DNA from: Desulfoferrobacter suflitae
Lineage (GTDB): Bacteria; Desulfobacterota; Syntrophobacteria; Syntrophobacterales; Syntrophobacteraceae
Reading direction: 5' to 3'
DNA length: 64,000 nt
Assembly (NCBI RefSeq): GCF_022603395.1
Contig: NZ_JAIBKA010000013.1
Coordinates: forward strand, 96,399-160,398
A program made the position numbers and the translations under genes. The notes beneath the pieces were generated by a model that made no database searches, was not told the DNA's origin, and worked only from the letters and a program-made list of their open reading frames with translations. Shown piece by piece: positions 26,341 through 34,689 of the stretch (position 1 is the stretch's first letter; every line of letters starts with the position of its first letter).

Positions 26341-27117
26341 ATGAATAGAAAAGCTGGTTACATCATCGCATTGGCTTTCATCCTGTGCCTGGTGTTTCAA
26401 ATCCGCGAAGGCTGCGCCAGCTTTTATATCGATGACTCGCCGCAGGGGGCGGCCACCTACTGGGGTGGAGACGAGCAGGTTGTGAATCTGCCCAACAGTG
26501 ATTTCATCGGTACCGGCTATGATGTGAGCGGAATGACCATCAGCCTGGATGGAAATCAGATGAGCGTGAGGTTGGACGGGGATTATTTCAAAACTTATGC
26601 CGACTATTTGAATACCGGGCGAACCGATCTGGACGAGGCGATCTACGATCCGGGTGATCTTTACATTGCTTCCAAGGGTTGGAAGGCGGACAATTCTCAC
26701 GCCCACTACGCCTCTGATATTTTCACCTTCCATGAAGGCTGGGATTACGTGATCGACTGGCGAACGGGCCAGCTGTACACTCTGACTTTTTCCGACGGCA
26801 TCGATAATCCCATCAAGTACACCGACGTATCCAGGACAGGCCAGGCTCACACGGGAGGCTACGGGGATCCCATATCTGTGGCGACCGTGAACCTGAATCT
26901 ATCCGAATATTACATGGAATTCATTTTCACCATTGACGGGCTGGATCTGCAGGACGGGTTCGGTCTGCATTGGACAATGGCATGCGGCAATGATGTGGTG
27001 GAAGGGGCGGTGAACAGCCCGGGGCCTGTCCCCGTTCCGCCATCGGTTCTGTTGTTGGGTTCGGGGTTGTTGGGTTTGATAGGATTGAATTACCGGACGA
27101 AAAGATCTGTGAGTTAG
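26341..27117 (+). CDS. PEP-CTERM-type surface protein (VPLPA-like sorting signal)
   Basis: A 258-residue exported protein. The ATG at 26341 has GAGGGA four bases upstream. A signal peptide (RKAGYIIALAFILCLVFQI...GCA) is followed by a beta-rich body with many Asp, Gly and Tyr residues. The C-terminus is the tripartite sorting tag: VPVPPSVLLLGSGLLGLIGL and then a basic tail YRTKRS. Such tags are cut by exosortases, here probably the XrtD-type enzyme at 29358-30920. Expression is predicted to depend on the c-di-GMP riboswitch 120 bases upstream. The body matches no family that I recognise. Confidence 0.87.
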   Translation: MNRKAGYIIALAFILCLVFQIREGCASFYIDDSPQGAATYWGGDEQVVNLPNSDFIGTGYDVSGMTISLDGNQMSVRLDGDYFKTYADYLNTGRTDLDEAIYDPGDLYIASKGWKADNSHAHYASDIFTFHEGWDYVIDWRTGQLYTLTFSDGIDNPIKYTDVSRTGQAHTGGYGDPISVATVNLNLSEYYMEFIFTIDGLDLQDGFGLHWTMACGNDVVEGAVNSPGPVPVPPSVLLLGSGLLGLIGLNYRTKRSVS

Positions 27118-27271
27118 ACCTAATAATCAGGGGATACCAGTATCAGAGTCAAGTATTTTTGGTTGAAGGATAGATTGAGCTTGAGCCAGTTTTTGAGATT
27201 GATGGTTTGGAGTTGTCTTTAGCTGGTCAATGAATTGAAAATCGCCACATTACTTAAAGGAGGTAAAGATC

Positions 27272-27952
27272 ATGCGCAACTTAAATTTGAAGAAGTTATC
27301 TGTAGTCAGTGGGCTAATGTTATGTTTATTTATTTTCAACTCAACATGCTTAGCTAGTTCAGTACCCATCGTCGCTGATCCCAGCGAGAGCAGTAATACA
27401 AACAGCTACGGTCGATTTACCGGAACGATTACTTATGATGCAACAAGCAACTCCCTAGCAACCCTAACATTTAATTTGAACAATACAACGGATATTAACA
27501 TAGGTGGATTTCTGACCGCATTTGTCTTTAACAACCCAGATAGCACAAAAATTACAGGTTGGTCATTGACGGGTTCTCCTACAGGTTTTCAGCTTTTCAC
27601 ATCAGCCTCCGCTAATCCATTTGGCACTTTCGATTTTCTGATTAGTGCTCAAGGTAACGATTTTGAGGGTGGTGGAAAGCCTAAAGGAATTGCTGCCGGG
27701 TCTTCGGGAACCTTCATCTTGTCGTTAACCGGAAATAATTTGCTGTCCCTCGACGTGCAGGATTTTATTAACGCTACAACAAGTTCAAGCAAGGGTGACC
27801 AGTTCTTTGTTGCCCGCTTCAAAGGCTTTAATAATGTAACCCCTGACAGCGATAAGGTCCCAGCAAATGCAGTTCCAATCCCCGGAGCAGCCTGGCTGTT
27901 CGGCTCTGGGTTGCTGGGCCTGGTGGCCCTGAAAAGGAAGCTAAAAGGTTAG
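27272..27952 (+). CDS. Second PEP-CTERM-type secreted protein (VPIPGA sorting signal)
   Basis: A 226-residue protein with AAAGGAGG ten bases upstream of ATG 27272. It has a signal peptide ending near CLASS and a low-complexity Ser/Thr/Asn/Gly-rich beta body. The C-terminal tag is VPIPGAAWLFGSGLLGL followed by KRKLKG. This is close to the VPLPA-CTERM consensus recognised by exosortase D. It lies 154 bases behind the first substrate gene. Its own leader shows no second riboswitch, so read-through or a separate promoter would drive it. Base composition is more AT-rich than its neighbours. Confidence 0.87.
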   Translation: MRNLNLKKLSVVSGLMLCLFIFNSTCLASSVPIVADPSESSNTNSYGRFTGTITYDATSNSLATLTFNLNNTTDINIGGFLTAFVFNNPDSTKITGWSLTGSPTGFQLFTSASANPFGTFDFLISAQGNDFEGGGKPKGIAAGSSGTFILSLTGNNLLSLDVQDFINATTSSSKGDQFFVARFKGFNNVTPDSDKVPANAVPIPGAAWLFGSGLLGLVALKRKLKG

Positions 27953-28013
27953 ATTCGCGAACCAGAGGCTTTTTCAAGCATTCGAATAAACTGTGACGGG
28001 CGGGATTCAAGTG

Positions 28014-28056
28014 AAAAGCCGGTGGAAGAAGCGGTCGCTTCCACCGGCTTTTTCTT
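28014..28056. terminator. Strong bidirectional terminator hairpin
   Basis: AAGCCGGTGGAAG and CTTCCACCGGCTT form a 13-base-pair stem around AAGCGGTCG, followed by TTTCTTC. It lies between the convergent second PEP-CTERM gene and the exporter gene and could serve both. Confidence 0.85.
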
Positions 28057-28144
28057 CACACCACTGCTATCAACAACGGATGGATACACCGGCAAGCCTC
28101 AAGCCTCCAACCGTGTCTTTATCTCCACTCCTGTAGCTTCGTGC

Positions 28145-28723
28145 CTACGGCACCACCACCACGTCCCCTCGCTCCAGCACAATATTTTGCTCCAGGTGCC
28201 TGCCCTTTTTAACATCCTTGTAGTTGAACGGCAGGCGCACCGTTTTGTCCCCCTCCTGGCGCAGCACGGAAATTTTATCTTCGTCGGCGAAGGTGATGGG
28301 GCCGCCGGCCAAAGCCAGGGCCTGCAGCACGGTGATGGGCTTGGAGACATTGAACATGCCGGGCTTGGCGACTTTGCCCAGCACATAATACTGCAGGCTG
28401 GTGAGCTGCGTGACCGAAACATTGGCAATGGCCCCCGGTATGAACACTTTGGCTTTTTTCTCCACCGCCTCTTTGACCTGCGTTGTGGTTTTGCCCGCCG
28501 CCTGGATGTCACCGATCAGGGGAAACGATACCTTGCCGTCCGGCCTCACCACCAGCTCTCCCTTGGTGAGCGCCTCCTCGCCGTAAACCGAAATCTCAAG
28601 AACATCCGACGGCGCGATGATGTAATCGCCCTCGGCGGCAAGACAGCCCGCCGAGCCAAAACCGCTTAAGGATATGACAACCAAAGCCAAAGCCAAACCC
28701 GCAAGCCACCGACCCTCTCTCAT
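28145..28723 (-). CDS. Wza-family polysaccharide export outer-membrane protein
   Basis: A 192-residue periplasmic/outer-membrane exporter. A signal peptide is followed by DYIIAPSDVLEISVYGEEAL and VRPDGKVSFPLIGDIQAAG (polysaccharide export domain). A SLBB-like domain (YYVLGKVAKPGMFNVSKPITVLQAL) comes next, and the protein ends in the family's VLERGDVVVVP. The short form lacks the C-terminal helix of E. coli Wza, as usual in PEP-CTERM loci. It belongs to the - strand set downstream of the exosortase gene, separated from it by repeat-rich sequence and a gene remnant. Confidence 0.88.
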   Translation of the reverse strand: MREGRWLAGLALALVVISLSGFGSAGCLAAEGDYIIAPSDVLEISVYGEEALTKGELVVRPDGKVSFPLIGDIQAAGKTTTQVKEAVEKKAKVFIPGAIANVSVTQLTSLQYYVLGKVAKPGMFNVSKPITVLQALALAGGPITFADEDKISVLRQEGDKTVRLPFNYKDVKKGRHLEQNIVLERGDVVVVP

Positions 28724-28757
28724 AACAGCCTCCCTCTATTCCGATCAAAAAAACCTC

Positions 28758-28822
28758 TGTGCGCTCCAAGCGCTCTGTGGGAGCTGCTCTTTTTTCTCTC
28801 ACAGAGGCCGCAGGGAGCGCAG
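28758..28822. repeat. Class B dispersed repeat
   Basis: CTCTGTGCGCTCCAAGCGCT, CTCTGTGGGAGC, then CTCTCACAGAGGCCGCAGGG and AGCGCAGAG. Opposed arms can fold into a hairpin. It sits just upstream of the exporter gene. Confidence 0.75.
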
Positions 28823-28845
28823 AGCTTCTCAAGCAAAAAGATCCG

Positions 28846-29060
28846 CCACAGGTTTATGATGCGGGTTATACCATCTTTGAGCAGAACTTCGTTGAAATTT
28901 ATCAACAGCCCAAGCGGTTTGTCGGCCGGCCGAAGATACGTGAGCAGCTGTTTTTTGTGCAGCGGCCGGACCTGCTCGACCGATTTCAGCTCAACCACCA
29001 CCACGCCCGCCACCGGCAGGTCCATGCGGAAGCCATGTTCATCGATCTTTGTAGGTTATC
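28846..29060 (-). pseudogene. Remnant of a GxxExxY-family protein
   Basis: On the - strand the frame reads DEHGFRMDLPV, VVVELKSVEQVRPLHKKQLL, TYLRPADKPLGLLINFN and then DGITRIIN. This is the C-terminal two thirds of a GxxExxY (PDDEXK-like) protein. A TAA lies in frame just before it, and the N-terminal GxxExxY part is missing. Downstream the frame runs into a class B repeat. Confidence 0.75.
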
Positions 29061-29106
29061 GGTATGATTGAAATTCGTATGCCAGGAATTGGGAAACTCG
29101 TGTTTG

Positions 29107-29185
29107 CGTAGGTCAGGGTGCGACTGGAAGGAGCTCCCTGACGTCACGATTTTGTCAGGGAGTGCTGCGCACACCCTGACCTACG
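29107..29185. repeat. 79-bp two-arm palindrome (REP/MITE-like)
   Basis: Outer arms CGTAGGTCAGGGTG and CACCCTGACCTACG enclose inner arms CTCCCTGAC (29134-29142) and GTCAGGGAG (29154-29162). The design, with GTAGGTC ends, resembles REP units spread by REP-associated tyrosine transposases. Confidence 0.8.
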
Positions 29186-29251
29186 GAGGATTTTGCACAT
29201 GCTCCAAAGCTGTTTCCAAATTTCAGTATACGATTTTTCCGTGATTTTTGT

Positions 29252-29352
29252 GTCCTTCGTGGTTGAATCAAGTTTGGTTGCACCTGTGTCACTCTGTGTT
29301 CTCTGCGGGCCCTGTGAGAGATATGTTCCCATGACAAGCTCTGTGAGAGCCG
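29252..29352. repeat. Class A and class B repeat fragments
   Basis: TTTTTGTGTCCTTCGTGGTT (class A-like end) is followed by CACTCTGTGTTCTCTGCGGG, CCTGTGAGAGA and CTCTGTGAGAGC (class B). They fill the gap downstream of the exosortase gene. Confidence 0.65.
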
Positions 29353-29357
29353 AACAA

Positions 29358-30920
29358 TCACTCGGGGATGTAGTCGCGCAGCACGGCCATGAGCGGCACG
29401 GTGAACCCGTCCAGCACCGCCTGCGCATCTTCCACCGTCTGCCCGGGCCGCATCACCATCTCCACCCGCACCAGCGCCCCGTCGGTTCTGCGCCGCGTCA
29501 CCCCGTCCCAGAATAGATACCACTTATTAAAATATTCACTGGTGATGATCCTTCCCCGCTGCTGAAACCAGAAGTTTGCAAGGATCCTCTCTTCTCCCTT
29601 GAACAAGACCATCTGCCCCACGGGAAAACCGCGCCCGGAGGCCGGATCGGGCGGAGCAACGCGCTTTTCCTTGAGCTCCCAGCCGCTTCCCAGCAGGCAC
29701 GAGGTGGGCGCATGGGCGGAGCGCCGCGCTTCCTGAAAATGATAGAAGGGGACCAGCAGGTACAACACGTTCCCGCTGTTTGCGCTGAAATAGCTCGCCG
29801 TCACATAATCATCGGTGTGCAGCGAATTGATGATCCCATCATCCAGGTAGCTTCTCTTCCCCTGCCACCCGCCGATCTGCATGGGGAAGTCTGCGAAGCT
29901 TTTGCGCTCAGGCACGTTGGCTGTGGTCACCAGCGCACCCTGCAGGAAGAACAAACCGAGGAAGATGCCGGATGCCGCCACCAGGTGTTTCCAGCCGGAA
30001 ATGCGCGCGCTGCCGGATTGAGCCGGTGCAGCGCCATCGGTGGCCGGCTCGTCTGAACCCTGCGCATTCCCTTTCCTTTGAGATATCTTCTTGAGGACGG
30101 CGCTCAAGGCCAGCACAAAGCCGATCGAGACAAGGAAAATAAGCCAGCCGGAAAAATCGTGGTAAAATCCTTCCTCGCCGAACTTTACCGAAACGTGGCG
30201 CATGAGCAGGGCAACCACCACGATCCGCAGCGAATTGATGACGATGGAGACGGGTACCGCCAGAATCACCAGCAAAACCCGCTCCCACAGGGTTTTGTTG
30301 AACAGGTAGCCGGCCACCAGCGCCACCAGGATGGTGGAGACCAAATAGCGCAGGCCGCTGCAGGCATCCACCACCTGCAGCTGGGCAAACCCGAGGTCGA
30401 TGATGTTTCCTTCGCGAAAAGCGGAGAAGTTGATGAGGTGCAGCAAATCCACCGCAATGGAGGATGACAGCAGGCGCAATTTGAATGTGAGCAGATTGGT
30501 GATGAAGGGTGGAGCGGGAATGGCAAACGCCAGGACAAAAAGCGGAAAAGCCAGGGGCCTGAGGGATCGAATCCCGAACAGCAGGACGGAGACGGCAACG
30601 ATGGAGACCCACATGGAAACAAACGTGATGGTTTCAAGCGATCCCAGACGTCCCATGATGAAAAACATGGCGGCAGCGCCCAGCAAAAGGTATCCGGGCC
30701 AGGTGCTTCCACCCCGCCGGCGGCGCAGCCGGTCTTTGTTCAGGTAAGCGAGATAGGCCGCCAGGGGCGGCACCAGGTAGCAATAGGAATAGTCCTCGTT
30801 GTTCCACTGCCGGGTGAGGGAAGCGAGCGATTCCCAGTAGAGCAGCGACCAGCAGGCAGCGAACAGAAGCAAACCGAAAACGGTCTTTACATCGAAGTTT
30901 GATTCAATCTTACTGTTCAT
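29358..30920 (-). CDS. xrtD: Exosortase D-type (XrtD) transpeptidase fused to EpsI domain
   Basis: A 520-residue inner-membrane cysteine protease/transpeptidase. The first 290 residues hold about eight membrane spans and the exosortase catalytic set: Cys187 in VVDACSGLRYL, Arg232 in NSLRI, and His254 in FYHDFSGW. After a linker and one more span (about 310-330), an EpsI-like periplasmic domain follows (FPMQIGGWQGKRSYLDD to the end). The fusion with EpsI and the nearby VPIPGA/VPVPP tags indicate the VPLPA-CTERM-specific class D rather than XrtA. It would cut and anchor the two PEP-CTERM proteins encoded at 26341 and 27272. Confidence 0.9.
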   Translation of the reverse strand: MNSKIESNFDVKTVFGLLLFAACWSLLYWESLASLTRQWNNEDYSYCYLVPPLAAYLAYLNKDRLRRRRGGSTWPGYLLLGAAAMFFIMGRLGSLETITFVSMWVSIVAVSVLLFGIRSLRPLAFPLFVLAFAIPAPPFITNLLTFKLRLLSSSIAVDLLHLINFSAFREGNIIDLGFAQLQVVDACSGLRYLVSTILVALVAGYLFNKTLWERVLLVILAVPVSIVINSLRIVVVALLMRHVSVKFGEEGFYHDFSGWLIFLVSIGFVLALSAVLKKISQRKGNAQGSDEPATDGAAPAQSGSARISGWKHLVAASGIFLGLFFLQGALVTTANVPERKSFADFPMQIGGWQGKRSYLDDGIINSLHTDDYVTASYFSANSGNVLYLLVPFYHFQEARRSAHAPTSCLLGSGWELKEKRVAPPDPASGRGFPVGQMVLFKGEERILANFWFQQRGRIITSEYFNKWYLFWDGVTRRRTDGALVRVEMVMRPGQTVEDAQAVLDGFTVPLMAVLRDYIPE

Positions 30921-31016
30921 CGCAACGTTGATCCCAACCTCCCATGAAGCCTGCGCATACCGGACAGGACCGCAGTGAAGTGCGGCTGGAAACGGGGGCC
31001 GTCAAACCATCCCCTG

Positions 31017-32663
31017 TCAGATGATCCACGGCCAGAAGGCCATGGCAAAATTCAGCCCCAACGAAGTCAGCATGCCGCCTATCAGGACGTCCATCCGGTT
31101 TCGCAGTTTGTAGAGAACCAGTTCAAAAGCCAAAAACATCAACATGATCATGAGTGCAATGCGGTGCACGTGGTATTCCCGTATAAAATCCGAAGGGAAA
31201 AAGAACACCAGAGCCACCGCGCTGAGGAGCAGATAGTCCATCGTCACTATAGGCATTTTCTCATAGGAAATAACCAGATAACCGCAATAAAAGAGTGCGA
31301 TGACGGCAAACAGGTAGGTCAGAAGGCGGCCCTGAGCGGGAGCCCACATCATGGGATTGGTCCCCAGCTCGAGTGTTACAATGTAGTAGACCCCGGCAAA
31401 ATAGGCGGCAACGCGCGTGGTGATCTCCAACAGCCCATGTTTGACAAATCTCGCCAGCAAAAGGGCCGCGGCAAAAATTATGGAATAGACTCCGATGTCT
31501 TCGGGCACAGGCCTGATCCACACGGGGGCCGCCAGATAAAAAATCCACAAACCCGCCAGCAAACCAAACGACATGATTCGCGCCGCCCCGTTCCTCAGAG
31601 CGACGATGTACAGACCCGCGCTATGTTCACTTGGAGCACCCGCCGGGCCGGGCCGCTCCCGGATGATCCGCCCGTAAAAGAACAAAAAGGCCACACATGC
31701 GCCAATGACTGCAACGTACGCGGCGGCGACAAGATAATCTTCATACGGGCTGAGGGTGAGCCCCAGAATGATCAGGGCAAGCTGCGTGCCGTAGATGGCG
31801 ATGACCGCCTGGTGATGCTTCAAGCCCAGCTTCAGCAGCTTGTGGTGCAGGTGGCGTTTGTCCGGTTCGAACAACGGCCGCCTTTCGGCCAGCCGTTGGA
31901 GCATCACGGTCATGGTGTCGATCACGGGGACGCCGATGAGGTAGAGAATCAAAACCGGATGGTAAGCCGTTTCCTGCTGTGACAGACTGAGCATGGTGTA
32001 GCCCACCATGAACCCGAGAAACATGCTGCCGGTATCGCCGAGAAAAACCACGGCCGGATGCGCATTGTAGCGCAGGAAGCCGATGATGGCGCCCGTCATG
32101 CACACGCACAGGACGAGCGTCTGCAGGTCGCGGTTAAAGAACGCAAGGGCGCCGCTGCTGAAAAAGATGAGCAGGCAGATCCCGCCGGCGAGCCCATCGA
32201 GGCCATCGGCCAGGTTGATCAGGTTGGTGGTGGCCACCAGAAAGAAAACCGCCAGCGGAAACCCAAAGCTGCCGCATCGGAAGTCCACGCCCGGCCACAG
32301 CTCGCCCAGACTGTGAAACCGCAGACCGCTCACGGCAAGAGCCGCCACGGCCGCCACGACCTGCCCGAGAAACTTCCAGCGGTGATCCAAATCGCGGCTG
32401 TCATCCACAATTCCCAAAACGAGAAGCATTCCGCCGCCCAGTAATACTCCGCACACCAGCCGGGATAGGGGGAGGAGGAAAACCAGGGGGATCAAGGCGC
32501 CCACCAATATGGCGAGCCCGCCGGTCCTGGGAATGATCCCCGAATGGACCTTGCGGGCATCGGGCACGTCAACCATGCCCACACGTCGCCCCACCTTCAT
32601 GAAAGGCGGCACCAGGACAGTGGTCAACACCACGGAAACAAAAAGGTTGAGGAGAATCGTCAT
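31017..32663 (-). CDS. WecA/MraY-family polyprenyl-phosphate sugar-1-phosphate transferase with long membrane extension
   Basis: The first 330 residues are a WecA-like enzyme: PDARKVHSGIIPRTGGLAI, LGIVDDSRDLDHRWKFLGQ, NLINLADGLDGLAGG, FLGDTGSMFLGF and the cytoplasmic HLHHKLL loop. It would start a repeat unit by moving a sugar-1-phosphate (often GlcNAc-type) onto undecaprenyl phosphate. The protein has 548 residues, about 200 more than WecA. The extra part is six to seven more hydrophobic segments of unknown role. It lies between the exosortase gene and wecB and fits as the initiating transferase of this locus. Confidence 0.88.
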   Translation of the reverse strand: MTILLNLFVSVVLTTVLVPPFMKVGRRVGMVDVPDARKVHSGIIPRTGGLAILVGALIPLVFLLPLSRLVCGVLLGGGMLLVLGIVDDSRDLDHRWKFLGQVVAAVAALAVSGLRFHSLGELWPGVDFRCGSFGFPLAVFFLVATTNLINLADGLDGLAGGICLLIFFSSGALAFFNRDLQTLVLCVCMTGAIIGFLRYNAHPAVVFLGDTGSMFLGFMVGYTMLSLSQQETAYHPVLILYLIGVPVIDTMTVMLQRLAERRPLFEPDKRHLHHKLLKLGLKHHQAVIAIYGTQLALIILGLTLSPYEDYLVAAAYVAVIGACVAFLFFYGRIIRERPGPAGAPSEHSAGLYIVALRNGAARIMSFGLLAGLWIFYLAAPVWIRPVPEDIGVYSIIFAAALLLARFVKHGLLEITTRVAAYFAGVYYIVTLELGTNPMMWAPAQGRLLTYLFAVIALFYCGYLVISYEKMPIVTMDYLLLSAVALVFFFPSDFIREYHVHRIALMIMLMFLAFELVLYKLRNRMDVLIGGMLTSLGLNFAMAFWPWII

Positions 32664-32694
32664 GTTCTATCGAATAACGCCGGGTTGAATTGAA

Positions 32695-32772
32695 TCCCCT
32701 GCTCCGCGCTCTCTGTGTGCTCTGCGAGAGAAAAAACGCATCTCGCAGAGTTCACAGAGGCCAAAGAGGAAA
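32695..32772. repeat. Class B dispersed repeat hairpin
   Basis: CGCTCTCTGTGTGCTCTGCG then AGAGAAAAAACGCATCTCGC then AGAGTTCACAGAGGCCAAAG. The two halves pair around the AAAAAACG centre. It fills the gap between wecB and the WecA-like gene. Confidence 0.8.
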
Positions 32773-32778
32773 GGTTTG

Positions 32779-33882
32779 TCAGGTTTCCGTCCTCTCGCCC
32801 CCTGCGATAACCTCCCAAATCCTTTCCGCCGCTCGGCCATCCCACCTGGGCGGCACGCCGCCTCTCTTTCCCCTGCCACTCAAACTTTCCCGGCAAGCCC
32901 TCAGTATCGAATCCCGTTTCACTCCCCCCAGGATGTTGGTCCCCATCTGGATGGTGATCGGCCGCTCGGTGTTTTCCCGCAACGTTACGCAGGGCACTCC
33001 GAGGGCCGTCGTCTCTTCCTGCAGGCCGCCGCTGTCGGTCATGACCATGAGGGCGTCTTTCCATAGATACAGCGACTCCTTGAATCCCAGCGGCGATAAC
33101 AGATGAATTCTTGGCGAAAGCTCGACGCCGTGCACCTCCATCATTTTTCTGGTGCGCGGGTGCACCGGAAAGATGATGGGATACTCTGCGGCCACCTCAT
33201 TCAAGGCATCCGCAATTTCCAGAAAGCTTTCCCTGCTGTCCACGTTGGCCGGGCGATGGAGGGTCAGGAAAACGTACTCTCCCAGGCCGTCCTTTAAACT
33301 CACCGTGGGAAAATCCGCCTTAGCCCCATTTTCCAGCTTTTTCAGCTGATGGAGCAGATTGTCGATCATCACATGCCCGACAAAGTGGATGCGCTCTTTG
33401 GGCTTCCCTTCCCTCTCCAGGTTTTCAATGGCGCTCTGCTCAGTGACGAAGAAGTAATCCGTAATGGCATCGGTCACCATCCGGTTGATCTCTTCCGGCA
33501 TGGTGAGATCGAAGCTGCGCAGTCCCGCTTCCACGTGCGCCACCTGAATGAGCAGCTTTTTGGCCACGATGCTGCAGGCCAGAGTCGAATTCACATCGCC
33601 CACCACCATGATGAGGTCCGGCTTTTCCTGAACACAGACGTTTTCGAAGGCCACCATGATCTTCGCCGTCTGCTCGGCGTGGCTGCCGGAACCAGCATTG
33701 AGAAAGAAATGCGGTTCGGGAATCTCCAGGTCCTCAAAAAAAGCCTGGGACATTTCGTAATCATAATGCTGCCCGGTATGCACCAGCTTGCAGACAACAC
33801 TCGGGTGCTTCAACGCCTCCCGATAAATGGGAGCAATCTTCATGAAATTGGGGCGCGCCCCGGCAATCAGCAGTACTTCCAT
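32779..33882 (-). CDS. wecB: UDP-N-acetylglucosamine 2-epimerase (non-hydrolysing)
   Basis: A 367-residue enzyme that interconverts UDP-GlcNAc and UDP-ManNAc in the cytoplasm for polysaccharide synthesis. Family motifs are GARPNFMKIAPIYR at the N-terminus, VHTGQHYDYEMSQ, VVGDVNSTLA, VAHVEAGLRSFDLTMPEEINR, and in the second domain DSGGLQEETTALGVPCVTLR and ENTERPIT. Length is normal. It begins the - strand set wecB-wecA-like-xrtD. A second, truncated wecB with a different sequence lies at 60499-60909. Confidence 0.93.
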   Translation of the reverse strand: MEVLLIAGARPNFMKIAPIYREALKHPSVVCKLVHTGQHYDYEMSQAFFEDLEIPEPHFFLNAGSGSHAEQTAKIMVAFENVCVQEKPDLIMVVGDVNSTLACSIVAKKLLIQVAHVEAGLRSFDLTMPEEINRMVTDAITDYFFVTEQSAIENLEREGKPKERIHFVGHVMIDNLLHQLKKLENGAKADFPTVSLKDGLGEYVFLTLHRPANVDSRESFLEIADALNEVAAEYPIIFPVHPRTRKMMEVHGVELSPRIHLLSPLGFKESLYLWKDALMVMTDSGGLQEETTALGVPCVTLRENTERPITIQMGTNILGGVKRDSILRACRESLSGRGKRGGVPPRWDGRAAERIWEVIAGGERTET

Positions 33883-33899
33883 CTCTCTCCTTCCAACTC

Positions 33900-34100
33900 T
33901 TTCATCTCTCCTCTGAGCTCTCTGCGCCCTCTGTGGGAGAAAAAACGTATCTCACAGAGACCACAGAGCTTACCACAAACCCACCTTGTAGGTCTTTCTC
34001 TTCTCTGATTTCCTCGCTGTGTTCCGCCCGCCCTGCCTTCCGCTCTTCCCTTTCTTTCACCGCCAAGCCGCCAAGTCAATATAAAGAAACAGAACTCAAC
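33900..34100. repeat. Class B and class A repeats between divergent genes
   Basis: CTCTGCGCCCTCTGTGGGAG, AAAAAACGTA and TCTCACAGAGACCACAGAGC at 33918-33968 form a class B hairpin. TTTCACCGCCAAGCCGCCAAG at 34056-34076 is a class A arm followed by TCAATATAAAGAAAC. The remaining bases up to 34200 show no gene. Confidence 0.75.
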
Positions 34101-34200
34101 GTTTGTGCCTTCCCTTCCCGTTGCTCTTTTATTCAGATGGGCTTGACGTTTCGCACCTAAAGGGTCATCTTGACTAAGTAAATCCAGGAAGGAGCTGCAA

Positions 34201-34689
34201 ATGAGCGGACAAACCATGAACGTAGCAGAAGCGAAAAAGCACTTTTCTGAGATCCTCGGACGGGTCGCCTACGGCGGCGAGCAAATCATCATCACCAAGA
34301 GGGGCAGGCCCCTGGCAAAACTGGTTCCCGTAGAGGAAGAAGATAAGCATTTGGCAGATGCTGAAGGCCGGCTGGACGATGACGACGAATTCTTTACCGT
34401 GCTGGATCAAATCATGCGCGGGCGAGGTGCGCATTTGCCAAGAGTGGAGAAAACAATGAAGCAGAATATTGCTTTAAGCCTGGACAAAGAGCTGATCAGG
34501 AAGATCAGAGTCCTTGCCGCCCAGAGGCAAATATCAATCAGCGGGTTGCTCGCTCAAGAGCTGAGAGCAATGGTGGAAGATGAAGAACGCTACGAATGGG
34601 CCAGAAAGAAGGCCCTTGCCAACCTCAAACAGGGCTTTCATCTGGGTGGTGAGATAACCGCCACCAGAGAGGAGCTGCATGAAAGGTAG
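34201..34689 (+). CDS. Fused antitoxin: Phd/YefM domain joined to ribbon-helix-helix domain
   Basis: A 162-residue protein. Residues 1-60 are a Phd/YefM antitoxin (MNVAEAKKHFSEILGRVAYG, then ITKRGRPLAKLVP). Residues 86-162 are a second antitoxin-like unit: KQNIALSLDKELIRKIRVLA, ISISGLLAQELR and a C-terminal tail ending REELHER, typical of RHH VapB proteins. The second part has its own ATG at 34456 with GGAG six bases upstream, so it may also be made alone. AAGGAGC precedes ATG 34201. It overlaps the PIN toxin start by 11 bases, as in vapBC operons. Confidence 0.82.
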   Translation: MSGQTMNVAEAKKHFSEILGRVAYGGEQIIITKRGRPLAKLVPVEEEDKHLADAEGRLDDDDEFFTVLDQIMRGRGAHLPRVEKTMKQNIALSLDKELIRKIRVLAAQRQISISGLLAQELRAMVEDEERYEWARKKALANLKQGFHLGGEITATREELHER

